A DNA stretch of 64,000 nucleotides from Kribbella jiaozuonensis (lineage in GTDB: Bacteria; Actinomycetota; Actinomycetes; Propionibacteriales; Kribbellaceae), in the NCBI RefSeq assembly GCF_005233875.1, contig NZ_SZPZ01000007.1, positions 1 to 64,000 on the forward strand, in the 5' to 3' direction. Every line of letters begins with the position of its first letter. Within the stretch, counting starts at the first letter, position 1. The notes under the pieces are model-generated. The model was not told where the DNA came from. It worked only from the letters and a program-made list of their open reading frames with translations, and searched no databases. Position numbers and translations under genes: made by a program. Positions 16,847-24,987 of this stretch are shown piece after piece.

Positions 16847-18638
16847 CGACCCCGGCCGATCCGCCGCCGCGGCGGGTCGGTTCGGCGGCGGCGAGGATTG
16901 CGCCGCCGGGGAGGAATTCCAGGCCTTCGAGGGCACCGATCTCGGCCGCGGAAGATCCGGGCGCGCCGGCTGGGGTGAAGGTGTGGCCGTAGGGGGCGAG
17001 GGCGGTGCCGTACTTGTCGATGAAGGATTGTTCGGCCGTCACCGACGCGGTGTTGCGCTGGGAGGCGCGTGGGGCGGCGATCGCCTCGGGGAGGGTCATG
17101 CCGCGGTCGAGGCGGTTCGTCAGGGTTTGCAGGACGGTGGTGATGATGGTCGAGCCGCCCGGTGAGCCGAGGGCGAGGTACGGCTTGCTGCCGCGGAGGA
17201 CGATCGTCGGGGAGATCGACGAGCGCGGCCGCTTGCCCGGCTGGATGCGGTTCGGGTCGGCGGGGTCGTAGACCGCGGAGAAGTCGGTGAGCTCGTTGTT
17301 GAGGATGAACCCGCGGCCGGGGACGGTGATGCCGCTGCCGCCGGTCTGCTCGATCGTCAGCGTGTACGAGACGACGTTGCCCCACTTGTCCGCGGTGACC
17401 AGGTGCGTCGTCGACTTGCCCTCGGTGTCGGGCCGTTCCGTCGTCGCGGCGCCCTTGGCGCACTTCTCGTACTTGCCGTCCGGCGATCCGGCCGGAACCG
17501 GCTTCACCGCCGCCTTGTCCGGGTCGATCTGGCAGGAACGCTCGGCGCCGAATCCGCGGGAGGTCAGCTCCTTGGTCGGCACGTTCACGAACGCGGGATC
17601 ACCGACGTACGCCGCTCTGTCGGCGAAGGCCAGCGCGGACGCCTCGAGGTAGTTGTGCAGGTAGTCCGTCGTGCTGAGGGTCTTGAGGTGCTTCGGCTGG
17701 AGGATGTTGAGCGCCTCGCCGACCGTGGTGCCACCGGAGGATGACGGAGCCATTCCGTAGACGTCCAAGCCGTCGTACCGGACCTGCGTCGGGACCCGGT
17801 CCAACGGCTTGTACTGCTTCAGGTCGCCGGTGGTCATGTACCCGGGCATCACCGGCAGTGTGGTCGTCGCGGTCTTCGGCGGGTTCTTGACGACCGCGGT
17901 CATCTCCGCGCCGAGAGCGCCGCCGTAGAAGGTCGAGAGCCCTTTCTTGCCGAGCATGCGGTAGGTGTCGGCAAGCTCCGGGTTCTTGAACACCGTGCCG
18001 ACCTTCGGCGCGTCACCGCCGGGCAGGAACAGCTTGGCGGTCGGCACGATCGCCGAGAAGCGGGCCTTGTTCTCCTGCGTCTGCAGGTTGAACGTGCTGT
18101 CCACCACGAAGCCGCGATCGGCCAGGTCGGCCGCGGGCGTGAGCGCCTTGCCGAGCGACAGCGAACCCCATTGGCGCAGCGCGGAGTCCCAGGTCGCCAG
18201 CGTGCCGGGGATACCGACGGACACACCGGACGTGACGAGCTCGGGGGTGAAGTTGTACGGCTTGCCGGTCGCCGGGTCGATGAACGCGTCCGACGGCATC
18301 GCCGCGGGGGCTGTCTCGCGGCCGTCGATCGTGGAGACCTTGTGGGTCTTGGCGTTGTAGTACACGAAGTACCCGCCACCGCCGATGCCGGCGGAGTACG
18401 GCTCGGTCACACCCAGCGCGGCCGCGGTTGCGACCGCGGCGTCGACCGCGTTGCCGCCGCGCCGCAGTACGCCGAGCCCGGCAGCCGTCGCGTCCGCGTC
18501 GACCGAGGACACCGCTCCCCCGAACCCGATCGCGGTCGGGTTCTTCGCCGGTGGCTTCGGTGGATTCGCAGCGGCGCTCGTACTCAGACCACCTAGGACA
18601 AGGGCACCTGCAGACAGCGATGCGACCAGCTTCTTCAC
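16827..18638 (-). CDS. ggt: Secreted gamma-glutamyltransferase
   Basis: 603-aa exported Ntn-hydrolase that cleaves and transfers the gamma-glutamyl group of glutathione-like or poly-glutamyl substrates. Signal peptide MKKLVASLSAGALVLGGLST with cleavage after the alanine-rich stretch. The large-subunit part has GGNAVDAAVATAAALGVTEP and the substrate arginine in DGRETAP. The autocleavage and catalytic threonine is in STTHLVTADKWGN (around residue 405), and the small subunit has the glycine pair in LGSPGGSTI. Length and motifs indicate a full enzyme. In mycothiol-using actinomycetes it may serve glutamyl-peptide scavenging rather than glutathione turnover. Confidence 0.95.
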   Translation of the reverse strand: MKKLVASLSAGALVLGGLSTSAAANPPKPPAKNPTAIGFGGAVSSVDADATAAGLGVLRRGGNAVDAAVATAAALGVTEPYSAGIGGGGYFVYYNAKTHKVSTIDGRETAPAAMPSDAFIDPATGKPYNFTPELVTSGVSVGIPGTLATWDSALRQWGSLSLGKALTPAADLADRGFVVDSTFNLQTQENKARFSAIVPTAKLFLPGGDAPKVGTVFKNPELADTYRMLGKKGLSTFYGGALGAEMTAVVKNPPKTATTTLPVMPGYMTTGDLKQYKPLDRVPTQVRYDGLDVYGMAPSSSGGTTVGEALNILQPKHLKTLSTTDYLHNYLEASALAFADRAAYVGDPAFVNVPTKELTSRGFGAERSCQIDPDKAAVKPVPAGSPDGKYEKCAKGAATTERPDTEGKSTTHLVTADKWGNVVSYTLTIEQTGGSGITVPGRGFILNNELTDFSAVYDPADPNRIQPGKRPRSSISPTIVLRGSKPYLALGSPGGSTIITTVLQTLTNRLDRGMTLPEAIAAPRASQRNTASVTAEQSFIDKYGTALAPYGHTFTPAGAPGSSAAEIGALEGLEFLPGGAILAAAEPTRRGGGSAGVVKQLWP

Positions 18639-18710
18639 CAGTACTCCCGCGGGGCGTCGGCGACATGGATAGATGCCCTTGCTATCCCACAGAAGGGCTT
18701 CACGCCAGTA

Positions 18711-19394
18711 CTAGTTCACCGTGCAGGAGTCCATGAAACGTCGGAGTACGTCGTCGGGCCACTCGACCGTGCCCGTCGGGAGCTCGACCAGCAGCCACTG
18801 GTCGGCCAGCTTGACCTGACCGGTCAGGCGGCCGTCGAGGGTGCCGATGTGGAAGGTCTTGCCGCTGCCGTCGGTGACGCGGACCGCGGACAGGCTGCGT
18901 GCTTGCGGGGCTGCTTGCAGGACGACCTTGGTGGCAGTGTCCGCAGTACGCATCGCCGGCTGGGAGAGTACGACGCGGTTGGCGGCGATCGGGGTCTCCG
19001 CAGTCCACCCCTTCGGCGTCAGGGCGCAGTCGATCGTGTGCCATGGCTGGTTGTTGGCGACCAACTGGACGACGGAGGCTCCGAACATCGACATCGTCTC
19101 GCCCTTCGACGGCTCGGCCGCCGGTGCGGTTGCGGGCGTCGAGGACGCGGATGTTTCCGCCTCGCCACCGCCGGCCACCTCGGTGCTGTTGCCCCACCAC
19201 TTCACCTGATTGCCGATCGCGAGCGCGAGCGCCGAGACCGCGGCAACACACAGCACACCGGTGACGCGACGCCGGCGTTTGATCCGGCGCAGCGCGCGGC
19301 GGCCGCGGGTGACATCGGCCTCGATGTCAGCATCCGGCAGCGCCTCGGCCGCGCGGTCCGCGAAGCCCTCCAACAGCCTCTTCACGTCGTCCAT
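18711..19394 (-). CDS. Membrane protein partner of the ECF sigma factor (putative anti-sigma)
   Basis: About 227 aa: an N-terminal cytoplasmic stretch rich in acidic then basic residues (MDDVKRLLEGFADRAAEALP, then RRALRRIKRRRR), one transmembrane helix (about residues 44-62), a Ser/Thr/Ala-rich linker and an extracytoplasmic domain of about 130 residues with two cysteines (IDCALT, DSCTVN). Its position directly after a SigE-type ECF sigma gene, with a TTG/stop overlap, suggests anti-sigma or sensor function, but no zinc-binding anti-sigma motif (HxxxCxxC) is present. The start could also be TTG at 19406. Confidence 0.75.
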   Translation of the reverse strand: MDDVKRLLEGFADRAAEALPDADIEADVTRGRRALRRIKRRRRVTGVLCVAAVSALALAIGNQVKWWGNSTEVAGGGEAETSASSTPATAPAAEPSKGETMSMFGASVVQLVANNQPWHTIDCALTPKGWTAETPIAANRVVLSQPAMRTADTATKVVLQAAPQARSLSAVRVTDGSGKTFHIGTLDGRLTGQVKLADQWLLVELPTGTVEWPDDVLRRFMDSCTVN

Positions 19395-19402
19395 CGGTGT
19401 TC

Positions 19403-19918
19403 TCAACCACTCCCCGTCTTGCGATCCGTCTCTTCCGACATCAGGTCCTTCAGCCGCTTCAGCGCCTTAGCGGTCTGGCTCTTCACGGTTCCTTCGGTGC
19501 ACTCCAGGATCCGTGCGCAGGTCGCGACATCCAGGTCCTGGAAGTACCGCAGTACCAGCACCGCCCGCTGCCGCGGCGCGAGGTCCAGCAACGCGTCCCG
19601 GATGGCGAGGGTGTCGGTCTGATCAGGTACGTCGGTCAGCCGCGGCTCGAGCGTCTCCGCCGTCACCACCTCGGGGTGGCGGCCGGCGCGACGGCGCTCG
19701 TCCAGGAAGGCGTTGACCAGGATGCGGTGTGCATACGGGCCCGCGCCTTCGTGCTTGATCCGGTGCCAGTGCACGTAGACCCGCGTGCAGGCGGTCTGGA
19801 CCAGATCTTCGGCGGTGTGCACATCACCCGCGGTGAGCAGCAACGCCGTCCTCATCAGCCTCGTGCGGTCCGCGAGCAGGTACTCACGGAACTCGGCCTC
19901 ACGGTCACCCCCTCGCAT
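19403..19918 (-). CDS. SigE-family ECF RNA polymerase sigma factor
   Basis: 171-aa sigma factor. Region 2 is in AEDLVQTACTRVYVHWHRI (core binding and -10 recognition) and region 4 in LAPRQRAVLVLRYFQDLDVATCARILECTEGTV, an HTH for the -35 element. It matches the actinobacterial SigE-like ECF subgroup whose genes are followed by a single-pass membrane protein, as here. The start overlaps the 3' end of miaA by 14 bases, so it may be co-transcribed with miaA. Confidence 0.92.
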   Translation of the reverse strand: MRGGDREAEFREYLLADRTRLMRTALLLTAGDVHTAEDLVQTACTRVYVHWHRIKHEGAGPYAHRILVNAFLDERRRAGRHPEVVTAETLEPRLTDVPDQTDTLAIRDALLDLAPRQRAVLVLRYFQDLDVATCARILECTEGTVKSQTAKALKRLKDLMSEETDRKTGSG

Positions 19919-20867
19919 TCGTTTCCACCCCGACTACGCCGCCGGTCCCCCTGCGGTTGCCCTGGGCTATCACTCGAAAAGCCTTCTCCACCAGATCGGG
20001 GTCGTCGTACTGCAGCCAACTGATGCGTTGGTCCTTACGGAACCACGAGTCCTGCCGGCGCGCGAACCGGCGCGTGGCCTGGGCGGTCCGTTCCCGGGCC
20101 TGCTTTTCGTCGATCTCACCGTTCAGCAACGCGATCACCTGCGAGTACCCGAGTGCGCGGTTGGCCGTCTTCCCCTCAATCAAACCCTTGTCCAGCAGTC
20201 CTCGCACCTCGGCCACGAACCCCGCGTCGAACATCCGGTCCACCCGGAGGTCGATCCGCGCGTCGAGTTCGGGCCGCGGTACGTCGAGACCGAGCTGGAT
20301 CGCGCCCGGGTAGATGTAGCGGTGCTCGGGCAGCGTGGCGACGTACGGGCCGCCGGTGATCTCGGCGACCTCGAGCGCGCGGACGATCCGCCTCCCGTTG
20401 CTCGGCAGGATCTGCTCGGCGGCCTTCGGATCTGTCGCTTGCAGCCTGGCATGGAGTGCGCCGGAGCCGTGGGCTTCCAGCTCGGCCTCGAGGCGGGCGC
20501 GGACGACGGGATCGGTGCCGGGGAAGACGAAATCGTCGAGGATCGCGCGGATGTACAGGGCCGATCCGCCGGCGAGGACCGGGGTGCGCTGCCGGTCGAT
20601 GCAGTCGTCGATGGCCGCGCGGGCGAGCTGCTGGAACTCCGCCACGGTCGCGGTCTCGGTGACGTCGAGGATGTCGAGCAGATGGTGCGGTACGCCGTCG
20701 CGCTCCGTCGCGCTGATCTTCGCCGTACCGATGTCCATGCCGCGGTACACCTGCATGGCGTCCGCGTTCACCACCTCGCCGTCGAGGTGCTTGGACAGCG
20801 CGACGGCCAGGTCGGACTTCCCGGCCGCGGTGGGGCCGACGACCGCGACGACGAGTGGATCGGACAT
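19905..20867 (-). CDS. miaA: tRNA dimethylallyltransferase
   Basis: 320-aa enzyme that adds the dimethylallyl group to A37 of tRNAs reading UNN codons, the first step before MiaB methylthiolation. P-loop GPTAAGKS at residues 11-18, the substrate motif VNADAMQVYRGMDIGTAK, AGGSALYIRAI, and the tRNA-contact segment with ANRALGYSQV. Full length. In relatives miaA sits between miaB and dapF; here it is 6.6 kb from miaB and 13 kb from dapF, in the same orientation. Confidence 0.96.
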   Translation of the reverse strand: MSDPLVVAVVGPTAAGKSDLAVALSKHLDGEVVNADAMQVYRGMDIGTAKISATERDGVPHHLLDILDVTETATVAEFQQLARAAIDDCIDRQRTPVLAGGSALYIRAILDDFVFPGTDPVVRARLEAELEAHGSGALHARLQATDPKAAEQILPSNGRRIVRALEVAEITGGPYVATLPEHRYIYPGAIQLGLDVPRPELDARIDLRVDRMFDAGFVAEVRGLLDKGLIEGKTANRALGYSQVIALLNGEIDEKQARERTAQATRRFARRQDSWFRKDQRISWLQYDDPDLVEKAFRVIAQGNRRGTGGVVGVETNARG

Positions 20868-20990
20868 CGCCCCAGTCTCGCAGCTGTCACTCTAAGAGTT
20901 CGCCAAGAGGTGCGGACCGGCCTTGTGGATGACCCTCCGTGTTCGGTAAGAACGCCTGGAGCTGGAAACATTTCTACGGGAGGAAACCAC

Positions 20991-21215
20991 GTGACGAACG
21001 GGTTCGAAGAAGAGTCGGACGCGGCCAAGGACGCGCTCGGCCTGGGGGAAGAGGTCGACGACCTGGCGGCCGCGAAGCGCAGCGGCGGCGATGTCGAGGC
21101 GAAGAAGAGCGGCGGTGACGTCGAGTTCAGCGGTGGCGATGTCGAATCCACCGGTGACGAGGGTGAAGACAGCGGCGGCGACGTAGAGTCGGAACCGTCG
21201 GGCGACGGCGTCTGA
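20991..21215 (+). CDS. Small acidic protein with SGGDVE repeats, unknown function
   Basis: 74 aa from the GTG at 20991, preceded by GGGAGGA at good spacing. The first half (VTNGFEEESDAAKDALGLGE ... DDLAAAKR) looks helical and acidic; the second half contains four exact SGGDVE hexapeptides (DNA 21081-21098, 21108-21125, 21129-21146, 21171-21188) plus degenerate copies (STGDEGE, PSGDGV). The four copies are encoded by four different codon strings, and every difference is synonymous, which argues for selection on the peptide and for a real gene. No signal peptide, membrane segment or cysteine. I do not recognise the family; it may be a disordered stress-type protein or a repeat peptide substrate. 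Confidence 0.75.
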   Translation: MTNGFEEESDAAKDALGLGEEVDDLAAAKRSGGDVEAKKSGGDVEFSGGDVESTGDEGEDSGGDVESEPSGDGV

Positions 21216-21347
21216 CAACTACTCAATTTGTCCGGCGTCGTTTCAGCATGGCGCTCGCGGAGATCCCACAGTTCCGGCGTTGCAGGTGCGAAGATCACCG
21301 CTAGCTGTCTGTAAGCACTCAACTACGCAGGAATGGGAGCCCCCGAG

Positions 21348-21593
21348 ATGGGCATCTTCGACAAGTTCAAGGGCAAGGCCGAGGACCTGAAGGACAAGGC
21401 CACTGACCTGGTCAACGAGCACGGCGACAAGGTCGGTGAAGGTCTGGACAAGGCCGGTGACTTCGTCGACGAGAAGACGGGCGGCAAGTACGGCGACAAG
21501 ATCGACACCGGCGTCGAGAAGGCCAAGGAAGGGTTGGACAACCTGGACGGCCAGAACGACGACATCCCGGACAAGCCGAACCAGTCCGCCTGA
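21348..21593 (+). CDS. Rv0909-like small hydrophilic protein (putative antitoxin by family name)
   Basis: 81-aa lysine- and aspartate-rich protein from the ATG at 21348 (MGIFDKFKGKAEDLKDKATD). It has LEA/CsbD-like amphipathic repeats (KGKAEDLKDKATDLVN, DKVGEGLDKAGDFVDEKTGG, DKIDTGVEKAKEGLDN). It resembles actinobacterial proteins annotated as antitoxin after M. tuberculosis Rv0909, but no toxin gene (Rv0910-like polyketide-cyclase fold) is adjacent, so a toxin-antitoxin role is not supported here. GGGAG lies 7-12 bases upstream. It ends in its own strong terminator. Confidence 0.8.
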   Translation: MGIFDKFKGKAEDLKDKATDLVNEHGDKVGEGLDKAGDFVDEKTGGKYGDKIDTGVEKAKEGLDNLDGQNDDIPDKPNQSA

Positions 21594-21600
21594 TCTCCCC

Positions 21601-21635
21601 CGAAGGGCCGCAACCAACCAGGTTGCGGCCCTTCG
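21601..21635. terminator. Intrinsic terminator after the Rv0909-like gene
   Basis: CGAAGGGCCGCAACC and its exact complement form a 15-bp stem with a 5-base loop, starting 7 bases after the stop codon. It also lies 28 bases downstream of the convergent TetR gene and can serve both. Confidence 0.9.
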
Positions 21636-21662
21636 CCATGTCGACAACCCCCCGTGTTCCGG

Positions 21663-22265
21663 CTATCCGGTGAGCTGGGTGATGAGGGAGTTGGCCAGCC
21701 AGGTTTCGTACTGGTTCAGAGGCCAGGCGTGTTCGAGGACCAGGGTGCGGTAGACCTCGGGCAGGACGAGGGTTTGGTAGATGGCTACGCCTTCGTCGAC
21801 CTCCACAGTGAGGTGCGGGGTGATGGCTTCGAGGTGGCGGCGGAAGGCTCGTTCCCGGTTGGCCAGGATGGTTTGCATGTCTGCGGCGATGTCGGGGTCG
21901 GTCCGGGCCGCTTCCTGATAGATGTCGATGACGTCGTACATCACCTCGTACTGCCGGCGCTGGAGGTTCGCGGCCATCCGCAGGCCGTCGCGGGGGTCGG
22001 ACTGGGCGAGGGCTTCGGCGTGGGTCCGGTCGACGTCGAGCGTCCCGGTCGCCTCCCAGGCGATCGCGCGCAGGATCGCGGACTTCCCGCCGAACGCGGA
22101 GTAGATCGTCGGCGCCGGGATATCGGCCGCCTCGGCGATCGCGGTGATCGTGGTACCGACGTACCCCTGGGTCGCGAACAGGCGACGGGCCGCCGCGGCG
22201 ATCGCGGACTTCGTGGCGAGAGCCTGCCGCTGCCGGTGGGTCGGTCCTTCCCTCTTGACAGCCAC
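21663..22265 (-). CDS. TetR-family transcriptional repressor
   Basis: 200 aa starting at GTG. The N-terminal HTH lies at about residues 18-62 (AIAAAARRLFATQGYVGTTI ... IPAPTIYSAFGGK). The C-terminal ligand domain is unassigned. It is divergent from an FAD-dependent monooxygenase gene, and the 57-base gap between the two starts is largely filled by a 37-bp dyad that is the obvious operator. Likely a self-regulated repressor that releases when the substrate of the monooxygenase, such as an aromatic or antibiotic compound, appears. Confidence 0.92.
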   Translation of the reverse strand: MAVKREGPTHRQRQALATKSAIAAAARRLFATQGYVGTTITAIAEAADIPAPTIYSAFGGKSAILRAIAWEATGTLDVDRTHAEALAQSDPRDGLRMAANLQRRQYEVMYDVIDIYQEAARTDPDIAADMQTILANRERAFRRHLEAITPHLTVEVDEGVAIYQTLVLPEVYRTLVLEHAWPLNQYETWLANSLITQLTG

Positions 22266-22279
22266 GTCGGCAGCGTATC

Positions 22280-22316
22280 ACTCTCTTCATCATAGTCTCA
22301 CTATGACGAAGAGAGT
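22280..22316. promoter_or_regulatory. 37-bp dyad operator between the TetR and FAD-monooxygenase genes
   Basis: Left arm ACTCTCTTCATCATAGT and right arm ACTATGACGAAGAGAGT match in 16 of 17 positions when inverted, with a 3-base spacer CTC. The dyad ends 6 bases before the monooxygenase ATG and starts 14 bases before the TetR GTG, so a bound dimer pair would block both genes. Size and position fit a TetR operator. Confidence 0.88.
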
Positions 22317-22322
22317 ATCGCG

Positions 22323-23816
22323 ATGACTCCTGAACCGCCTGTGCTGATCGTCGGCGGCGGCCCGGCCGGCCTGACCGCGTCCTTGCTGCTGTCCCGGCAC
22401 GGCGTGGAGTCTCTGCTCATCGACAAGCGCGTCGGTCCGTCCCCGCTGCCCCGGGCTCGCGGCGTGCACTCCCGGGCGATGGAGATCCTGCGTGTCTGCG
22501 GCGTCGAGCCCGACCTGCGCGCCGTCGAGCTGCCGATCACCCCTGGGGCACAGTTTCAGGCCGACCTGACCACTGAACCATTTCGTGAAGACGTGACATC
22601 CACCGCGAAGACCGTGGTCAGCCCGTGCGACGGCCTGTCCGTCTCGCAGGACGTCTTCGAGGCGGTACTGCGGGACCACGCGCGCGCCTACTCACCGGCG
22701 CAGCTGCGAACCGGCGTACTGCTGGAATCGTTCCGGATCGACGACGGCGGTGTGCTGGCCACCGTCGTCGACCAGCACGGCGGCGGTACGACGGACGTCC
22801 GCGCGCGATGGATGATCGCGGCCGACGGCGCACGCAGCGGCGTACGGCGCCGGCTCGGCATCGAGATGCACGGCCCCGACGACCTGGGCCGGCAGACGAT
22901 GATCGCGTTCCGGGCCGACCTGAGCAGCTGGACCGGTGCCCGGCCGCGCGGAATCTACTTCCTGACCGACACCGGGGCGGCGCTGATCTGGACCCACACC
23001 GACGACCGCTGGGTGATCAGCCGACCTGGTACGACGACCGAGGACGATCCTGCCGCAGCAGTACGTCAGGTCCTCGGGCTTCCCGATCTGGACGTGGAGA
23101 TCCTGGCCGCTAGTCCGTGGACCGCCGCAGCGCAGTCGGCCTCGCAGTACGCACAGAGACCGGTGTTCCTCACTGGCGATGCTGCCCACCGCTTCCCGCC
23201 GGCGGGCGCGACCGGTGTGAGCGCGGCGATGCACGACGTACACAACCTCGCCTGGAAGATTGCCTACAGCAACGACGGTACGAAGCTGCTGGACAGTTAC
23301 GCCGACGAGCGGGAGCCGGTGGGCCGGCAGAACGCCGATGAGACCGGCGCCGCGTGGTCGCGGCTGTTCAGCGGGAACGGATCTCCGTTCAGCGGGCGCA
23401 GTCTCGGTCAGCTCGACATGGGGTACCAGTACCGCTCGGCGATCATCGCCGACGACGGCAGTCCGGATGCTGATCCACCTGGCTCCGACTACCGGCAGAA
23501 CGCTGCGCCGGGTTGCCGGGCGCCGCATCTGTGGCTGAACGATGGGACCTCCACCATCGATCTGTTCGATCGGCACTTCGTTCTGCTGACCGCCCCACCG
23601 GGAGACCCGTGGCGTGACGCGGCGGGCCGGTCCGTCGGCGTACCGGTCGATAGCCACGTTGTGCCCGAGCCCGAGTGGCCTGAGCTGTACGGCGTCGAGC
23701 CCGACGGCGCGGTCCTCGTACGACCCGACGGCCATGTTGCGTGGCGCAGCCGGACCGGCTCGACCGATCCGGCGGCAGATTTCCGGACGGCGATGTCCAC
23801 GTGCACCGGAATCTGA
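22323..23816 (+). CDS. FAD-dependent aromatic-ring / rifampicin-type monooxygenase
   Basis: 497-aa class A flavoprotein hydroxylase. N-terminal FAD-binding GGGPAGL at about residues 11-17, the DG motif IAADGARSGVRRRLG (about 161-175) and the GD motif FLTGDAAHRFPPAGATGVSA (about 281-300), then a thioredoxin-like C-terminal domain as in phenol hydroxylase and Rox-type enzymes. It would use NADPH and oxygen to hydroxylate an aromatic substrate, perhaps a xenobiotic. Control by the divergent TetR protein is strongly suggested by the operator overlapping its start. Confidence 0.93.
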   Translation: MTPEPPVLIVGGGPAGLTASLLLSRHGVESLLIDKRVGPSPLPRARGVHSRAMEILRVCGVEPDLRAVELPITPGAQFQADLTTEPFREDVTSTAKTVVSPCDGLSVSQDVFEAVLRDHARAYSPAQLRTGVLLESFRIDDGGVLATVVDQHGGGTTDVRARWMIAADGARSGVRRRLGIEMHGPDDLGRQTMIAFRADLSSWTGARPRGIYFLTDTGAALIWTHTDDRWVISRPGTTTEDDPAAAVRQVLGLPDLDVEILAASPWTAAAQSASQYAQRPVFLTGDAAHRFPPAGATGVSAAMHDVHNLAWKIAYSNDGTKLLDSYADEREPVGRQNADETGAAWSRLFSGNGSPFSGRSLGQLDMGYQYRSAIIADDGSPDADPPGSDYRQNAAPGCRAPHLWLNDGTSTIDLFDRHFVLLTAPPGDPWRDAAGRSVGVPVDSHVVPEPEWPELYGVEPDGAVLVRPDGHVAWRSRTGSTDPAADFRTAMSTCTGI

Positions 23817-23817
23817 C

Positions 23818-23838
23818 TCCGGACGCAGATCGTCCGGA
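23818..23838 (+). terminator. Short hairpin after the FAD-monooxygenase gene
   Basis: TCCGGAC and GTCCGGA form a 7-bp stem with a 7-base loop immediately after the stop codon, followed by only two T residues. A modest terminator candidate; the next gene starts at 23859. Confidence 0.45.
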
Positions 23839-23858
23839 TTGCGTCGTACGCTCAGCTC

Positions 23859-24452
23859 ATGGTCAAGGCCAAGGTGGATGTTGAGCAGTTGACGGTCCGG
23901 GCGCTCGGGCCGGAGACGTGGGATGCGTTTGCGGCGCTCGCGGAGCGGCACAACGGGGTGTGGGGTGGGTGCTGGTGCACGTTCTTCCACACGATGCACG
24001 AGGAGAAGACGTTCGAGGCGGAGAGCAACCGCGACCTCAAGCATCGCCTGGTCATGGAGGGTCGGGCTCACGCGGCGCTCGTGTTCGACGGTGAGCTCGC
24101 GGTGGGGTGGCTCGAGTACGGCCCGCCGGGCGAGCTGCCGAACATCAACCACCGCAAGGAGTACGAGAAGGGCATGGACCGCCCGCCGGACTACCGCCTC
24201 ACCTGTTTCTTCACCGACCGCAACTACCGGCAGCAAGGGGTCTCGGCGGTGGCTCTCCGCGGCGCCCTCGAGCTGATCGCCGCGGCCGGCGGCGGGGTCG
24301 TCGAGACCTACCCCCAGGACACCGGCGGCAAGAAGATCACCGCCTCCTTCCTCTACAACGGCACCCGCTCCCTCTTCGAACAAGCCGGCTTCACCTACCT
24401 CCGCCCCAAAGGCAAGAACCACTGCGTGATGACGAAGACGGTAGGTGTCTAG
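23859..24452 (+). CDS. GNAT-family acetyltransferase
   Basis: 197-aa protein with an atypical GNAT fold. The N-terminal region contains NGVWGGCWCTFFHTMH, a Trp/Cys-rich stretch seen in a group of uncharacterised actinobacterial GNATs; the acetyl-CoA loop region is FTDRNYRQQGVSAVALRGALE, and the C-terminus has NGTRSLFEQAGFTYLRP. The substrate is unknown. It is followed 9 bases later by a NUDIX gene, so the two probably form a small operon. Confidence 0.85.
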   Translation: MVKAKVDVEQLTVRALGPETWDAFAALAERHNGVWGGCWCTFFHTMHEEKTFEAESNRDLKHRLVMEGRAHAALVFDGELAVGWLEYGPPGELPNINHRKEYEKGMDRPPDYRLTCFFTDRNYRQQGVSAVALRGALELIAAAGGGVVETYPQDTGGKKITASFLYNGTRSLFEQAGFTYLRPKGKNHCVMTKTVGV

Positions 24453-24461
24453 GCTGCGTGT

Positions 24462-24917
24462 ATGAATCGGTTTCGCGTAGTGCCGGCGGCGTATGTGGTG
24501 GTTCGGCGGGGGGATGAGGTGTTGTTGTTGCTGCGGGCCAATACCGGATATATGGATGGGTATTGGGCGGTGCCGGCGGGGCATGTTGAGCAGGGGGAGT
24601 CGGCGATTGCGGCTGCCGTACGGGAGTTGAAGGAAGAGGTGGGGATCGACGTTGACGCGGCCGAGCTGGTGCCGTTGACGGCGATGCATCGGACGGGTGG
24701 GAACGGGGATCCGATCGACGAGCGGGTGGATTTCTTCTTCATGGCGTCGACCTGGTCGGGTGAGCCGCGGTTGATGGAGCCGGAGAAGGCTGCGGGGCTG
24801 GAGTGGTACTCGCTGGACAAGTTGCCGGAGCCGTTGGTGCCGCATGAGGCGCGGGTGCTGGCGGCGGTGGCGGACGGGCGTGGGCTTCCTGCGGTGATCG
24901 CCCAGGGTTTCGCCTGA
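24462..24917 (+). CDS. NUDIX hydrolase
   Basis: 151-aa pyrophosphohydrolase. The NUDIX box GHVEQGESAIAAAVRELKEE plus VGI is complete (GX5EX7REUXEEXGU, about residues 39-61). Compact single domain without extensions; it would hydrolyse a nucleoside diphosphate linked to another moiety. The first 60 codons show more G/T at third positions than neighbouring genes. Downstream partner of the GNAT gene. Confidence 0.92.
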   Translation: MNRFRVVPAAYVVVRRGDEVLLLLRANTGYMDGYWAVPAGHVEQGESAIAAAVRELKEEVGIDVDAAELVPLTAMHRTGGNGDPIDERVDFFFMASTWSGEPRLMEPEKAAGLEWYSLDKLPEPLVPHEARVLAAVADGRGLPAVIAQGFA

Positions 24918-24987
24918 GTTCACCGTTCCTGGACGCCCGGGGCTCTAGTGTTCGCTGCGGTGTCAGCGAGCTTGGGAGCGTGGGGCG

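Noticed and set aside
20991..21215. RiPP precursor peptide
   Set aside because: Repeated cores are suggestive, but no ATP-grasp, radical-SAM, YcaO or lanthionine enzyme lies nearby (the radical-SAM genes miaB and rlmN are housekeeping).
21348..21593. Toxin-antitoxin locus
   Set aside because: Only the Rv0909-like protein is present; neighbours are a repeat protein, a terminator and a TetR gene, none toxin-like.
22692..24923. A 743-codon minus-strand open frame under the monooxygenase, GNAT and NUDIX genes
   Set aside because: It spans three well-supported genes on the other strand and its product has no recognisable domain.
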